This document shows, in pieces, positions 50,672 through 58,802 of a DNA stretch of 64,000 nt. The notes under the pieces were generated by a model that was not told where the DNA came from, made no database searches, and saw only the letters and a program-made list of their open reading frames with translations. A program made the position numbers and the translations under genes. Origin of the DNA: Micromonospora parva (GTDB lineage: Bacteria; Actinomycetota; Actinomycetes; Mycobacteriales; Micromonosporaceae); assembly GCF_000718515.1 (NCBI RefSeq), contig NZ_JNZS01000007.1, positions 124,001 to 188,000 on the forward strand, read 5' to 3'. The number at the start of each line of letters is the position of its first letter. The stretch's first letter is position 1.

Positions 50672-51241
50672 TCAGGGTTCTCCGCGGCGCAGGCCGTCGA
50701 GGACGAGGGCGACGACACCGTCCGCGTCGGTGCGGAAGCTCGGGTGGTCGTAGGCCGCACAGATGCCGTGCAGGGTCATCATGACGGCGCCGGCGCCCAC
50801 GTCGTCGCGGATGGCGCCGGTCTTGGCGGCGGCGGCCAGGAGATCGGCGACGACCTGGCCCAGAGCTTGGGTGCCCTCCGCCAGCGCGCCGGACTGGGTG
50901 GCCATCAGCGTCGCGAGGGTGCGGGCGAGGCCCTCGTGGTGGTGCAGGTGGTCCACGAAGCCGCGCAGGAAGGATTCCAGCGCCTGGTCGGCGGGGAGGG
51001 TGGCCTGCATCTCGTGGGCGCGCTCACACATGGCGGTGAGTTCTTCACGGTAGACCGCCTCGGCCAGCGCTTCACGGGTCGGGAAGTGCCGGTAGAGCGT
51101 GCCGGTGCCCACCCCGGCAAGTTTGGCGAAGTCGTCGAAGCGCAGGTCGAAGCGGCCGTCGGCGAAGAGCTCGCGAGCCTTGGCGATCAGGGCGTCGCGG
51201 TTGCGGCGGGCGTCGGCGCGCAGTGGCTTGGCATCGGTCAC
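50672..51241 (-). CDS. TetR/AcrR-family regulator
   Basis: 189 residues from a GTG. N-terminal HTH: RRNRDALIAKARELFADGRFDLRFDDFAKLAGVGTGTLYRHFPTREALAEAVYREEL. The ligand domain is all-helical (ESFLRGFVDHLHHHEGLARTLATLMATQSGALAEGTQALGQVVADLL). Divergent from the ketopantoate-reductase-like gene. The palindrome TGGAGAC-T-GTCTCCA lies between them exactly in the promoter spacer of that gene, so repression by promoter occlusion is likely. Confidence 0.92.
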   Translation of the reverse strand: MTDAKPLRADARRNRDALIAKARELFADGRFDLRFDDFAKLAGVGTGTLYRHFPTREALAEAVYREELTAMCERAHEMQATLPADQALESFLRGFVDHLHHHEGLARTLATLMATQSGALAEGTQALGQVVADLLAAAAKTGAIRDDVGAGAVMMTLHGICAAYDHPSFRTDADGVVALVLDGLRRGEP

Positions 51242-51254
51242 AGGGGCCCCAGGG

Positions 51255-51283
51255 TTGACAAGTGGAGACTGTCTCCATATTTT
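51255..51283 (+). promoter_or_regulatory. Sigma-70-type promoter with operator in the spacer
   Basis: TTGACA (51255-51260), a 17-base spacer and TATTTT (51278-51283). The spacer contains the perfect palindrome TGGAGAC-T-GTCTCCA (51263-51277). It is oriented toward the reductase-like gene, whose GTG is 43 bases further. A weaker copy of the half-sites (GGAG and CTCC) lies at 51291-51303. Confidence 0.75.
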
Positions 51284-51326
51284 TGAAAGCGGAGATGACC
51301 TCCAATTATAGGGTACGAGGTGCCAC

Positions 51327-52274
51327 GTGAAGATTCTGATGTTCGGTCGCGGCGTGATCGGCGCGGTGTACGGGTGGGCGCTGGAGCAGGCCGGGCACCA
51401 CGTCGAGTTCTACGTCCGGCCAGGGCGGGCAGCGGCGTACGGCGATGCGATCGATCTTGATCTGCTGGACGCGCGCCGACGGCCGTGGGGGAAGCGGATC
51501 ACCGAGAGGTGGCCGGTGCGCTATCGCGAGTCCCTGGAGCCGGACCACGACTTCGACCTGATCGTGCTGAGCGTGCAGCACTACAGCTTCGCGGAAGCCG
51601 CCGCCTTCCTGGGACCGCGCGTGGGCCGAGCCACAGTGCTCGTCTTCAACAACCTGTGGGTCGAGCCGCTGGCCGCGACAGCGCACCTTCCCGCCGACCA
51701 GGTGGCCTGGGGCTTCCCCGGGGCCGGCGGCGGTTTCGGCGACGACGGTGTGCTTCGTGGAAGTCTCCTGCCCGTGGTCACCTTCGGCACCCTCGGCGGG
51801 GCACCGACCGAACGCGAGCGGGCCGTGCGCCAGGTGTTTCGCGAGGCGGGGTTCAGGCTCCGGGAGAACCGGGACTTCCGTGGCTGGCTGTCGATCCACT
51901 TCGTGCAGAACGCCGGCCTGCACACGCAGAGCCTGAAACTGGGCTCGTTGTCCAAGCTCACGACCAGCACCATGCGCGAGGCGATCCTCGCCATCCGCGA
52001 ACTCCTCCCGCTCGTCGAGGCCCGTGGCGTCGACCTGCGGCGGCACCGGGCCGACCTGTTGCCCTTCACGGCACCGGTCTGGCTGGCAGCGCCGGCGCTC
52101 GCCTGGCTGTTCGGGCACTTCCCGCCGATGCGCGTGGTGATGGAGGCGCACGCCAACCCCGAGGAACTGCGCGCGGTCTGCCGCGACACCCTGGCGGAGG
52201 CGCGCAGGCTGAATGTCGAGGTGCCCCGGCTGGAGGCGGCCGAGTCCTTCTTCGCCCAGCAGAGAACGACCTAG
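51327..52274 (+). CDS. Ketopantoate reductase-like (ApbA/PanE) oxidoreductase
   Basis: 315 residues from a GTG with GAGG eight bases upstream. N-terminal Rossmann fold MKILMFGRGVIGAVYGWALEQAGHHVEFYVRPGR with GxGxxG-like G-R-G-V-I-G; DFDLIVLSVQHYSFAEAAAFLG; AWGFPGAGGGFGDDG; C-terminal helical domain with a Glu/His-rich end (MEAHANPEELRAVCRDTLAEARRLNVEVPRLEAAESFF). Reduces a 2-keto acid with NADPH if typical, but the TetR-controlled, non-pantothenate context suggests another carbonyl substrate. Regulated by the adjacent TetR protein. Confidence 0.85.
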   Translation: MKILMFGRGVIGAVYGWALEQAGHHVEFYVRPGRAAAYGDAIDLDLLDARRRPWGKRITERWPVRYRESLEPDHDFDLIVLSVQHYSFAEAAAFLGPRVGRATVLVFNNLWVEPLAATAHLPADQVAWGFPGAGGGFGDDGVLRGSLLPVVTFGTLGGAPTERERAVRQVFREAGFRLRENRDFRGWLSIHFVQNAGLHTQSLKLGSLSKLTTSTMREAILAIRELLPLVEARGVDLRRHRADLLPFTAPVWLAAPALAWLFGHFPPMRVVMEAHANPEELRAVCRDTLAEARRLNVEVPRLEAAESFFAQQRTT

Positions 52275-52318
52275 GCGGTCCCGGGCGAACGGGTCCCCAC
52301 CCCGACGACCTGCCCCCA

Positions 52319-52340
52319 GCAGGGGAAGCACTTCCCCTGC
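52319..52340. terminator. 22-base palindrome after the reductase gene
   Basis: GCAGGGGAAG (52319-52328) and CTTCCCCTGC (52331-52340), separated by only CA, nested inside CCCCGAC (52301) and GTCGGGG (52341). Located between the reductase stop and the next start on the same strand. A terminator is likely; a regulatory palindrome is possible. Confidence 0.55.
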
Positions 52341-52382
52341 GTCGGGGAGGAGAGCGAACCCACAGCCGGCGATCGTTGGTCC

Positions 52383-52928
52383 ATGACTGCCGCTGACGAA
52401 CAGACCCGAACCGGACCACCGGCGCCGGCGTACCCGAGCACCGCCGCGCCGCCCTGGGCGGTCTGGGCCGCCTACGCCGTTCCGCTCTGCGTCCTGCCGT
52501 CCGCGCTCTGGCGACTGTCGCTGGTGTTCACCGACGATGCCGTCTCGCACTGGTACATGCTGTTGCTGTCCGCGGTGTCGATGGGGTTGGCGCTGTCGAC
52601 ACTCGGGCTGGTGCACGGGTGGGGCCAGCGGGTTCCGCCGTGGATACCCCGCTTCGGCGGCCGTCGCATCCCGGCGCGTCCGGTCGTGGGCGTGGCGTTG
52701 GCCGGAGGCTGGTTGCTCGTCGCCGTCTGCGTGTACTTCCTGCTGAATCAGCGGTTCCACGTCGTGCAGAGCGGCTGGGTGGGAATCGGGGACGACGAAC
52801 CGGCACATCCGGCCCCCGGCTGGGAGGTGTTGCGTTTCTACGCCCCACTTCTGGCGTGGGGTCCGCTGGTCATAGCCGTGGCCGCCGACTACCGCCGACG
52901 CGTCGCCCGGGTGCGACCAGCGGAATAG
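52383..52928 (+). CDS. Four-helix membrane protein, unknown function
   Basis: 181 residues. A Pro-rich cytosolic N-terminus, then four hydrophobic helices: VWAAYAVPLCVLPSALWRL, WYMLLLSAVSMGLALSTLGL, VVGVALAGGWLLVAVCVYFLL and FYAPLLAWGPLVIAVAADY. Between helices 2 and 3 is a basic loop (PRFGGRRIPARP). The layout is common among uncharacterised actinobacterial membrane proteins. The ATG at 52383 lacks a strong ribosome site, so the start is uncertain. Confidence 0.7.
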   Translation: MTAADEQTRTGPPAPAYPSTAAPPWAVWAAYAVPLCVLPSALWRLSLVFTDDAVSHWYMLLLSAVSMGLALSTLGLVHGWGQRVPPWIPRFGGRRIPARPVVGVALAGGWLLVAVCVYFLLNQRFHVVQSGWVGIGDDEPAHPAPGWEVLRFYAPLLAWGPLVIAVAADYRRRVARVRPAE

Positions 52929-53003
52929 TCGGGGCCCGGCCGTACCCGGGCGGCCCAGCACACAGCCAACCCGCACGGCGACCGCGCCGGATTCGGTGCC
53001 CGG

Positions 53004-53570
53004 TCAGTTGGTCGCCGGGTGATAGTCCATGCCGTTGGTCCCGGGTACCAGGCGAGCGGTGTAGCTCGCACCGGCGGTGGTGTCGGTGTCGTCGTCAGCC
53101 TCGAAGCCGATGATGGCGCGGGTGAACGGCACGTCGGCGTGGACGGTGACAGCGATGTCGGCCAGCCAACGGTCGAGTGGGGCGCGCCAGGTCAGCGACT
53201 CGACGCCGCTGCGCTGGTCGAACGGGTACCCGCCGATCCTCCCGTCCACCCGGGCCAGCGCGCCGAGCGGCAGGTAGAGCACCAGGTTGTCGACGCTGTC
53301 GTACCTGGTCGTGTAGCTGCCGCACACCACCCGCGCGCCGGACGGGAGCGTGAGCGTCCCGCGCAGGTGCCCGCCTGTCGTGAACGCTTGCGCGCCGGGG
53401 GTCACCTCGACCAGGTCAACCCCGACGCGGCACCCACGGACGTCAGCGGCCCGCCAGAGAGCACCCGCGGCCCGGTCGAGTCGGGCATCATCGGCTGGCC
53501 CGAGGACCAGGATCAGCTCGTAGAACCCGCCGGCCCAGTTCTCGGAATCGATCATGTCATCGGCTGCCAT
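53004..53570 (-). CDS. Hypothetical protein
   Basis: 188 residues from ATG 53570 (GTG 53585 is five codons earlier in the same frame; neither has a clear ribosome site). Not recognised. Visible: FYELILVLGPADDARLDRAAGALWRAADVRGCRVG near the start, then GTLTLPSGARVVCGSYTTRYDSVDNLVLYLPLGALARVD and a C-terminal strand-rich part with VTVHADVPFTRAIIGFEAD. No signal peptide or membrane helix. Divergent from the VOC-family gene by 69 bases. Confidence 0.62.
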   Translation of the reverse strand: MAADDMIDSENWAGGFYELILVLGPADDARLDRAAGALWRAADVRGCRVGVDLVEVTPGAQAFTTGGHLRGTLTLPSGARVVCGSYTTRYDSVDNLVLYLPLGALARVDGRIGGYPFDQRSGVESLTWRAPLDRWLADIAVTVHADVPFTRAIIGFEADDDTDTTAGASYTARLVPGTNGMDYHPATN

Positions 53571-53639
53571 CGCGTCAGGATGCACCGTGGCGCGTGCGGT
53601 GTCAGGCGGATAATCATCGGACCCGAGCTGGAGGTCCCC

Positions 53640-53993
53640 ATGCGCGTCGTCCGCATCCTGCCCAACCTTCCGGTGGCTGACATCAGCGACGCGAAGGGCT
53701 TCTACACCGACTTCCTCGGTCTGAGCACCGAGGCGTTCAACCTGGGTTGGGTGGCCCGCTACACCTCGCCCGACCCCGACGTGGCCGTGCAGCTCGTCTC
53801 CGGTGACGCGTCCGCACCCGAGGACTCGGTCATCAGCGTGCAGGTGGACGATGTGGACGCCGCCCATGCCGAGGCACAGCGGCTCGGCTACGAGATCGTG
53901 CACCCGCTGACCACGGAGCCGTGGGGGGTGCGCCGGTTCTTCGTCCGTGCCCCGGACGGCAACGTCATCAACGTGGCAGCGCACCGCTCCTGA
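53640..53993 (+). CDS. VOC (glyoxalase/bleomycin-resistance) protein
   Basis: 117 residues from an ATG with GAGGT six bases upstream. One glyoxalase-fold domain of two beta-alpha-beta-beta-beta modules: ILPNLPVADISDAKGFYTDFLGLSTEAFNLGWVARYTSPDPDVAVQLVSGD and SVISVQVDDVDAAHAEAQRLGYEIVHPLTTEPWGVRRFFVRAPDGNVINVAAH. Members bind metal and act on, or sequester, small molecules. The ending P-D-G-N-V-I-N-V is typical. Function in this strain is unknown. Confidence 0.87.
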   Translation: MRVVRILPNLPVADISDAKGFYTDFLGLSTEAFNLGWVARYTSPDPDVAVQLVSGDASAPEDSVISVQVDDVDAAHAEAQRLGYEIVHPLTTEPWGVRRFFVRAPDGNVINVAAHRS

Positions 53994-54048
53994 GGTGACG
54001 CCGATTGTGGAACACCTGCCCCGACTCACGGAAGCCAGGTCCGAGCGG

Positions 54049-54190
54049 GGTGGGCTGGCGCGACGCAAGGGCCGCATCGCCCCCGGGGTTCGACGCCGAT
54101 GTGTTGATCGTCGACGGCGACCCGACGAGCGACATCAGGGCGCTGCGTCGCCCGCTGGCCGTGTACCGTGCCGGCCACCCGGTGGGATGA
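54049..54190 (+). pseudogene. C-terminal remnant of an amidohydrolase, frameshifted
   Basis: Reading GGLARRKGRIAPG in one frame and FDADVLIVDGDPTSDIRALRRPLAVYRAGHPVG in the next gives the typical tail of imidazolonepropionase/amidohydrolase proteins (KGRIAPGFDADVLIVDGDP). The frames join at the GGGG run 54085-54088, where one G too many is present. Nothing of the catalytic barrel lies upstream: the VOC gene ends at 53993. So this is a degraded fragment of about 45 codons. Confidence 0.7.
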
Positions 54191-54203
54191 GGGTGACGCC
54201 GGG

Positions 54204-54638
54204 TCAGGACGAGCGGAGCTGCTGGCGGAACCAGGCCCGGTCGGGGTTGACCACAGCCCGTTCGCCGAGCACGACGGTGGGCACCGTCTCGTTGCCGCCG
54301 GCCACCGCCCGGACGGCGGCGGCAGCGGCCGGGTCGTGCCAGATGTCCACCCAGTGGGCCCGCCGGGCGAGCCGGCCGAGTGAGAACCGCAGCTGAAGGC
54401 AGTAGCGACAGCCGGGACGCCAGTACACGATCGGCCGGCCGTCCACCGCGCTGGCCCGCCGCGCTTCGGCGGCACTCACCGAGCGGGGGAAGGCCCACGG
54501 CGACAGCAGCAGTGCCAACACCAGGAAGACCACCAGCTCGACCGCGCCGACGGCGGGCAGCCCGGCGGTCAGTTGGCTCGCCGCCACCAACACGCCGCAG
54601 GCCGCCATCAGGATCGCCAGAACCCACCGTCGCAGCAC
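54204..54638 (-). CDS. Membrane-anchored glutaredoxin-like protein
   Basis: 144 residues from GTG 54638, chosen because LRRWVLAILMAACGVLVAA directly begins the first helix; a GTG at 54698 would add 20 residues. Two membrane helices (about 3-22 and 29-47) lead to a cytosolic thioredoxin-fold domain: RPIVYWRPGCRYCLQLRFSLGRL with the C-x-x-C redox pair, VDIWHDPAAAAAVRAVAGGNETVPTVVLG with the cis-Pro T-V-P-T, and a helical end. Likely reduces disulphides or mycothiol mixed disulphides, as mycoredoxins do, but at the membrane. Confidence 0.83.
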   Translation of the reverse strand: MLRRWVLAILMAACGVLVAASQLTAGLPAVGAVELVVFLVLALLLSPWAFPRSVSAAEARRASAVDGRPIVYWRPGCRYCLQLRFSLGRLARRAHWVDIWHDPAAAAAVRAVAGGNETVPTVVLGERAVVNPDRAWFRQQLRSS

Positions 54639-54715
54639 GCCGAGGACACTACCCGCAGGTACGAGGGTGGCCGCCGCCGCCAGGTCAGTGACTTTCACAC
54701 CTTGACATGCATCGA

Positions 54716-54729
54716 TGTTAACGCCAACA
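54716..54729. promoter_or_regulatory. LacI-like operator before the GH43 gene
   Basis: TGTTAACGCCAACA matches the LacI-type pattern TGnnAnCGnTnnCA except for one position (C for T). It lies about 170 bases upstream of the GH43 ATG and shares the half AACA with the esterase site at 10946-10959. Confidence 0.45.
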
Positions 54730-54895
54730 TGAGTCCGCCACCTGCCCGCAACGCCACCGTCACACTCCCGCCTTTTCGGGCCTCTCCCCCGGCCCTTCCC
54801 GACATCGCCGGGTGACGTCGACCGCATCGGCACGCCGCACGGCGGGTGTCGTCCCGCGCCGGTCAATGGCCGTTTCCCACGCTCGCGGAGGACAG

Positions 54896-56410
54896 ATGCC
54901 GCTGCCACTCGCTCCCACCGACCCCACCACCCGCCGAGCCGTCCGCCACGGGCCCGCCGGCCGCGGCGGCCATCGACGACTGCGGTCGGCGCTGGCCGCG
55001 GTGTTGGTGGTGCTGGCCGTGTCGGCCGGCCTGCCCGTGGCCGGGCCGGCTCAGGCCGCACCGGCCGTCAGCTACACCAACCCGTTGGCGAACCAGCGGG
55101 CCGACCCGCACATCTTCCGGCACACCGACGGCTACTACTACCTGACCGCGACGGTGCCGCAGTACGACCGGATCGTGCTGCGCCGGGCGACCACCCTGCA
55201 GGGGCTGGCGACGGCGGCGGAGACCACGATCTGGAGCCGCCACACCAGCGGAGAGATGGGTGCCCACATCTGGGCACCGGAGATCCACTTCATCAACAAC
55301 CGGTGGTACGTCTACTTCGCCGCCGGGCGGACCGATGACGTGTGGCGGATCCGGATGTACGTGCTGGAGAACGCCAACGCCAATCCGCTCACCGGTTCCT
55401 GGACCGAACGCGGCCGGATCAGCACCCCCTGGGACACCTTCAGTCTGGACGCCTCCACCTTCGTCGCCAACGGGGTGCGCTACCTGACCTGGGCCCAGCA
55501 GGAGCCGGGGATCTCCAACAACTCCAACGTCTACCTCGCCCGGATGGGTGCCAACCCGTGGCAGATCACCGGCACGGTGACTCGCCTCGTCGTGCCGACG
55601 TACGACTGGGAGACCCGGGGCTACCGGGTCGCCGAGGGACCGGCGGTGATCCAACGCAACGGCCGCATCTTCCTGACCTACTCGGCCAGCGCCACGGACG
55701 CCAACTACTGCCTCGGGATGCTGAGCGCCTCCGTCACCGCGAACCTGCTCGACGCCGCCTCGTGGAGCAAGAGCCCCAGCCCGGTGTTCGCGAGCAACGC
55801 GGCCACCAGCCAGTACGGCCCCGGCCACAACTCGTTCACCGTCTCCGAGGACGGGCAGAGCGACATCCTCGTCTACCACGACCGGAGCTACCGCGACATC
55901 TCCGGTGATCCGCTCAACGACCCGAACCGGCGCACCCGGCTGCAGAAGGTGTACTGGAACGCCGACGGCACCCCGAACTTCGGCATCCCGGTGCCCGACG
56001 GTGCCACCCCGGTCCGGTTGCGGTCACACGACCAGACCAGCAGCTACATCCGGCACTACGACTACCGGGCCCGGATCGAGCCGAACGTGACCAACCTGGC
56101 CGACTCCCAGTTCCGCATCGTCAGCGGCCTCGCCGGCGGCGGATCGGTGTCGCTGGAGTCGACCAACTTCCCCGGGTACTACCTGCGTCACCGGGGCTTC
56201 GCCCTGTACGTCGAGAAGAGCGACGGCTCAGCCCTGTTCGCTGGCGATGCGAGCTTCCACCGCCAGGCCGGCCTCGCCGACGGCGCCGGGATCTCCCTGG
56301 AGTCGCAGAACTTCCCGGGCCGTCATGTGCGCCATCGCGGCGGACTGCTCTACGTGGAGGCGGTCAGTTCGAGCGCCGACCGCGCATCGGCGACCTTCCA
56401 CCTGGAGTAG
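54896..56410 (+). CDS. Secreted GH43 arabinofuranosidase-type enzyme with AbfB (CBM42-like) domain
   Basis: 504 residues from ATG 54896 with GGAGG four bases upstream. Signal sequence of about 55 residues (long basic start, ends AGPAQAAPA). The five-bladed propeller shows the three GH43 acids in context: Asp in NQRADPHIFRHTDGYYYLTAT, Asp in FSLDASTFVANG and Glu in YRVAEGPAVIQRNG. The C-terminal 140 residues are two AbfB-like trefoil repeats (VSLESTNFPGYYLRHRGFALYVEK; ISLESQNFPGRHVRHRGGLLYVEA), which bind arabinofuranosyl side chains. Releases arabinose or xylose from plant polysaccharide outside the cell. Followed after 60 bases by the CBM13 beta-helix gene. Confidence 0.9.
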   Translation: MPLPLAPTDPTTRRAVRHGPAGRGGHRRLRSALAAVLVVLAVSAGLPVAGPAQAAPAVSYTNPLANQRADPHIFRHTDGYYYLTATVPQYDRIVLRRATTLQGLATAAETTIWSRHTSGEMGAHIWAPEIHFINNRWYVYFAAGRTDDVWRIRMYVLENANANPLTGSWTERGRISTPWDTFSLDASTFVANGVRYLTWAQQEPGISNNSNVYLARMGANPWQITGTVTRLVVPTYDWETRGYRVAEGPAVIQRNGRIFLTYSASATDANYCLGMLSASVTANLLDAASWSKSPSPVFASNAATSQYGPGHNSFTVSEDGQSDILVYHDRSYRDISGDPLNDPNRRTRLQKVYWNADGTPNFGIPVPDGATPVRLRSHDQTSSYIRHYDYRARIEPNVTNLADSQFRIVSGLAGGGSVSLESTNFPGYYLRHRGFALYVEKSDGSALFAGDASFHRQAGLADGAGISLESQNFPGRHVRHRGGLLYVEAVSSSADRASATFHLE

Positions 56411-56470
56411 CGCCCGCCGGCCTCGGCACCCGTCCCGTCTCACCCCGAGCCCATCCAGCCAGGAGGAGCG

Positions 56471-58129
56471 ATGCCCTTCCCCCTCACGAGAAAACGGTCC
56501 GGCGGCGGGTCGGTCCGTCGCCGATGGCGTACCGGCCTGGTGTTCGCCATGATCACCACGCTGGTCGGCGCGGCCGGCGTGGTTCTGGTCGGCGCACCGC
56601 CGGCAGCGGCGGCGACCATCGACACCAACGCCTACTACGTCCTGGTCAACCGGCACAGCGGCAAGGTCCTCGACGTCCGGGACACCTCGACGGCGGACGG
56701 CGCGGTGATCCAGCAGTGGTCCCGCAACGACGGGGCGTGGCAACAGTTCCAGTTCGTCTCCTCCGGCGGCGGCTACTACCGCCTCAAGGCCCGGCACAGC
56801 GGGAAGGTCGTCGACCTGTGGGAGTGGAACACCGCCGACGGCGCCGAGTACCGGCAGTGGTCCGATCTCAACGGCACCAACCAGCAGTTCCAGGTCCTCG
56901 ACTCCGACAGCGGCCACGTCCGCCTGGTCAACCGCCACTCCGCCAAGGTGCTGGAGGTCTGGGAGCGGTCCACCGCCGACGGCGGCCGGATCAGTCAGTA
57001 CACCGACCTCAACGGCACGAACCAGCAGTGGCAGCTGGTCGCGGTGGGCGGTGTCAGCACACCACCCACCACCGGCTGCGGCAGCGGGTCGACAAACGCC
57101 GAGGCGGTGCTGAGCGGGAGCACCTGGACGGCCCGCAACGGCTCGTCGACTGTCTACTCGGGTTCGGACATGTTGTCGGCGATGCAGGCGGCGGTCAACT
57201 CGCTCTCGGCGGGTCGTACGTCGAAGCAGCGGGTGGTGGTTCGCGGCTCCGGTTCGATGAGCGCCGGCTCCCGGTTGTCGCTGCCGTCGTACACCACACT
57301 GGCCGTGTGCGGCACGATCAACGTGACCGGGTCGGGCTCGGGCGACCAGGCGCCGGTCTACTCGCGCGGCACCACTGACGTCGAGGTGCAGAACCTCACG
57401 CTGACTGGCTCACCGTTGTACGGGATCTTCATGCGCAACGTGAACAACCTGACCCTCGGGCAGATCGACATGCGGCTCTCGGCCGGTCTGGGCGTACGCA
57501 TCGACAACCACGGCGGAGATCGGGCGGTCAAGGTGCGCAACATCCGCATCGACAACGTGTACGTGTCGGGCACCGGGACGCACGGGGTGGAGACGTACGG
57601 CGTGGACGGTCTGACGATCGGCACGGTCACGGCGCGCAACACCCGGGACTCCGGGCTGCTGCTCAACGACACGATCAACGCCACGGTGGGCACTGTCGAC
57701 GCGCAGGGCGCCGGGACCGGCACCGGGTACGCGGCGTTCCGGATGGCCAACCGCAACGGCCGGGTGGGCAGCTCGTACCCGACCAACATCCGGGTCGGCA
57801 CCGTGATCGCGTCCGGGGGCGGTCGGGGCATCTTCTGTGTCTCCGAGTCCGGTGGCGCGGTCATCGACCGGGTGACGATCTCGAACACCGGGAACAACTC
57901 GATCCTGGTGGAGAACTGCTACAACGTCGTCATCGCCGGAGTGTCCGGGACGGTGACGGGCGGTGGCGAGGTGCGGATCGCCTCGCGATCGGAGTTCCCG
58001 ATCTCCTCCGGCATCCGCTTCCAGAACCTGACGGTCACCAACACCAACATCACCCAGAACCCCTGCGGTGGAGCGAACAACACGATCAGCAACGTCACAC
58101 GGATCAACTCGACGTTGACCTGGTGCTGA
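56471..58129 (+). CDS. Secreted CBM13 (ricin-type) plus right-handed beta-helix protein
   Basis: 552 residues from ATG 56471 (AGGAGG site). Signal peptide to about 48 (ends PPAAAA). Residues 50-190 are a ricin-B/CBM13 beta-trefoil with three repeats, each with a Q-x-W-like end (VIQQWSRNDGAWQQFQF, YRQWSDLNGTNQQFQV, ISQYTDLNGTNQQWQL). After a short linker, residues 205-552 form a parallel beta-helix (repeated NVNNLTLGQID, VRNIRIDNVYVSG, NTGNNSILVENCYN), the fold of pectate lyases and related polysaccharide lyases/hydrolases. Catalytic residues could not be assigned. Probably acts with the GH43 gene 60 bases upstream. Confidence 0.82.
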   Translation: MPFPLTRKRSGGGSVRRRWRTGLVFAMITTLVGAAGVVLVGAPPAAAATIDTNAYYVLVNRHSGKVLDVRDTSTADGAVIQQWSRNDGAWQQFQFVSSGGGYYRLKARHSGKVVDLWEWNTADGAEYRQWSDLNGTNQQFQVLDSDSGHVRLVNRHSAKVLEVWERSTADGGRISQYTDLNGTNQQWQLVAVGGVSTPPTTGCGSGSTNAEAVLSGSTWTARNGSSTVYSGSDMLSAMQAAVNSLSAGRTSKQRVVVRGSGSMSAGSRLSLPSYTTLAVCGTINVTGSGSGDQAPVYSRGTTDVEVQNLTLTGSPLYGIFMRNVNNLTLGQIDMRLSAGLGVRIDNHGGDRAVKVRNIRIDNVYVSGTGTHGVETYGVDGLTIGTVTARNTRDSGLLLNDTINATVGTVDAQGAGTGTGYAAFRMANRNGRVGSSYPTNIRVGTVIASGGGRGIFCVSESGGAVIDRVTISNTGNNSILVENCYNVVIAGVSGTVTGGGEVRIASRSEFPISSGIRFQNLTVTNTNITQNPCGGANNTISNVTRINSTLTWC

Positions 58130-58138
58130 CCCGATGAC

Positions 58139-58168
58139 GAGCGGCCGCCCGACCCCGGGCGGCCGCTC
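58139..58168. terminator. Strong terminator after the beta-helix gene
   Basis: Perfect 13-base stem GAGCGGCCGCCCG (58139-58151) with CGGGCGGCCGCTC (58156-58168), loop ACCC. Confidence 0.85.
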
Positions 58169-58255
58169 ACCCCGTCACGGAAATCGTGGCTGGCGCGCCG
58201 CCCCGGACCGGTCGCGGGGTTTCGCCGGCCGGCGCTCGCGGGTAGCGGGTGGCCC

Positions 58256-58780
58256 ATGAACCGCAATCTCGTCAAGGCGCTGCAGGTGGCGTGGGAGCTG
58301 CCGGAGTTCCGCACCGGCGTGCGACACGTCGTCGACCTCGACGAGGTCGCGGGACTGCTGGCCACCCTCACCGTTCCGGACCACGACCACGAGGTGGAAC
58401 GCAGCCTGCTCCGGCTGCTGCGGTCGGCCCTGGACACTGTGCAGATCCGGGAAGCGGTGTTGTTGCTGCTGGAGCGGGACGAGGTACGCCGGCCCCTCGT
58501 CGCGGCGGCGGTGGAGCCGCTCGCGGACCGGCCGGGTCAGGCCGCGGCCATCGCGTCGGCGGCCGAGGATCCCACCGTACGGCGTGAGGTTCGGGCGGTG
58601 TTGGCGAGCGCCAAGGTGCGCGAGCTGATCTGGCAGGCGATCGAGAACCAGGTGAGCGACAACCGGATCGGCCTGATCCGCCGGGCGGCGGTGCTGGTGG
58701 TGTGGCACCCCCGCGTGCGGCGTCTCGTCTGGGCGCTGCGTCGACACGGGGTGTTGCGCGAACTGCGCCGCAGGCGGTGA
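58256..58780 (+). CDS. Hypothetical helical protein
   Basis: 174 residues, no family recognised, no signal peptide. Strongly helical and Leu/Arg/Val-rich: NRNLVKALQVAWELPEFRTGVRHVVDLDEVAGLLATL, then repeats of about 38 residues (LRSALDTVQIREAVLLLLERDEVRRPLVAAAV; IASAAEDPTVRREVRAVLASAKVRELIWQAI), suggesting a HEAT-like stack. Ends in a basic tail (RRRR). Its start has no strong ribosome site. Convergent with the esterase gene. Confidence 0.65.
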   Translation: MNRNLVKALQVAWELPEFRTGVRHVVDLDEVAGLLATLTVPDHDHEVERSLLRLLRSALDTVQIREAVLLLLERDEVRRPLVAAAVEPLADRPGQAAAIASAAEDPTVRREVRAVLASAKVRELIWQAIENQVSDNRIGLIRRAAVLVVWHPRVRRLVWALRRHGVLRELRRRR

Positions 58781-58802
58781 TCCATCCGGGCCGGACGACG
58801 GA

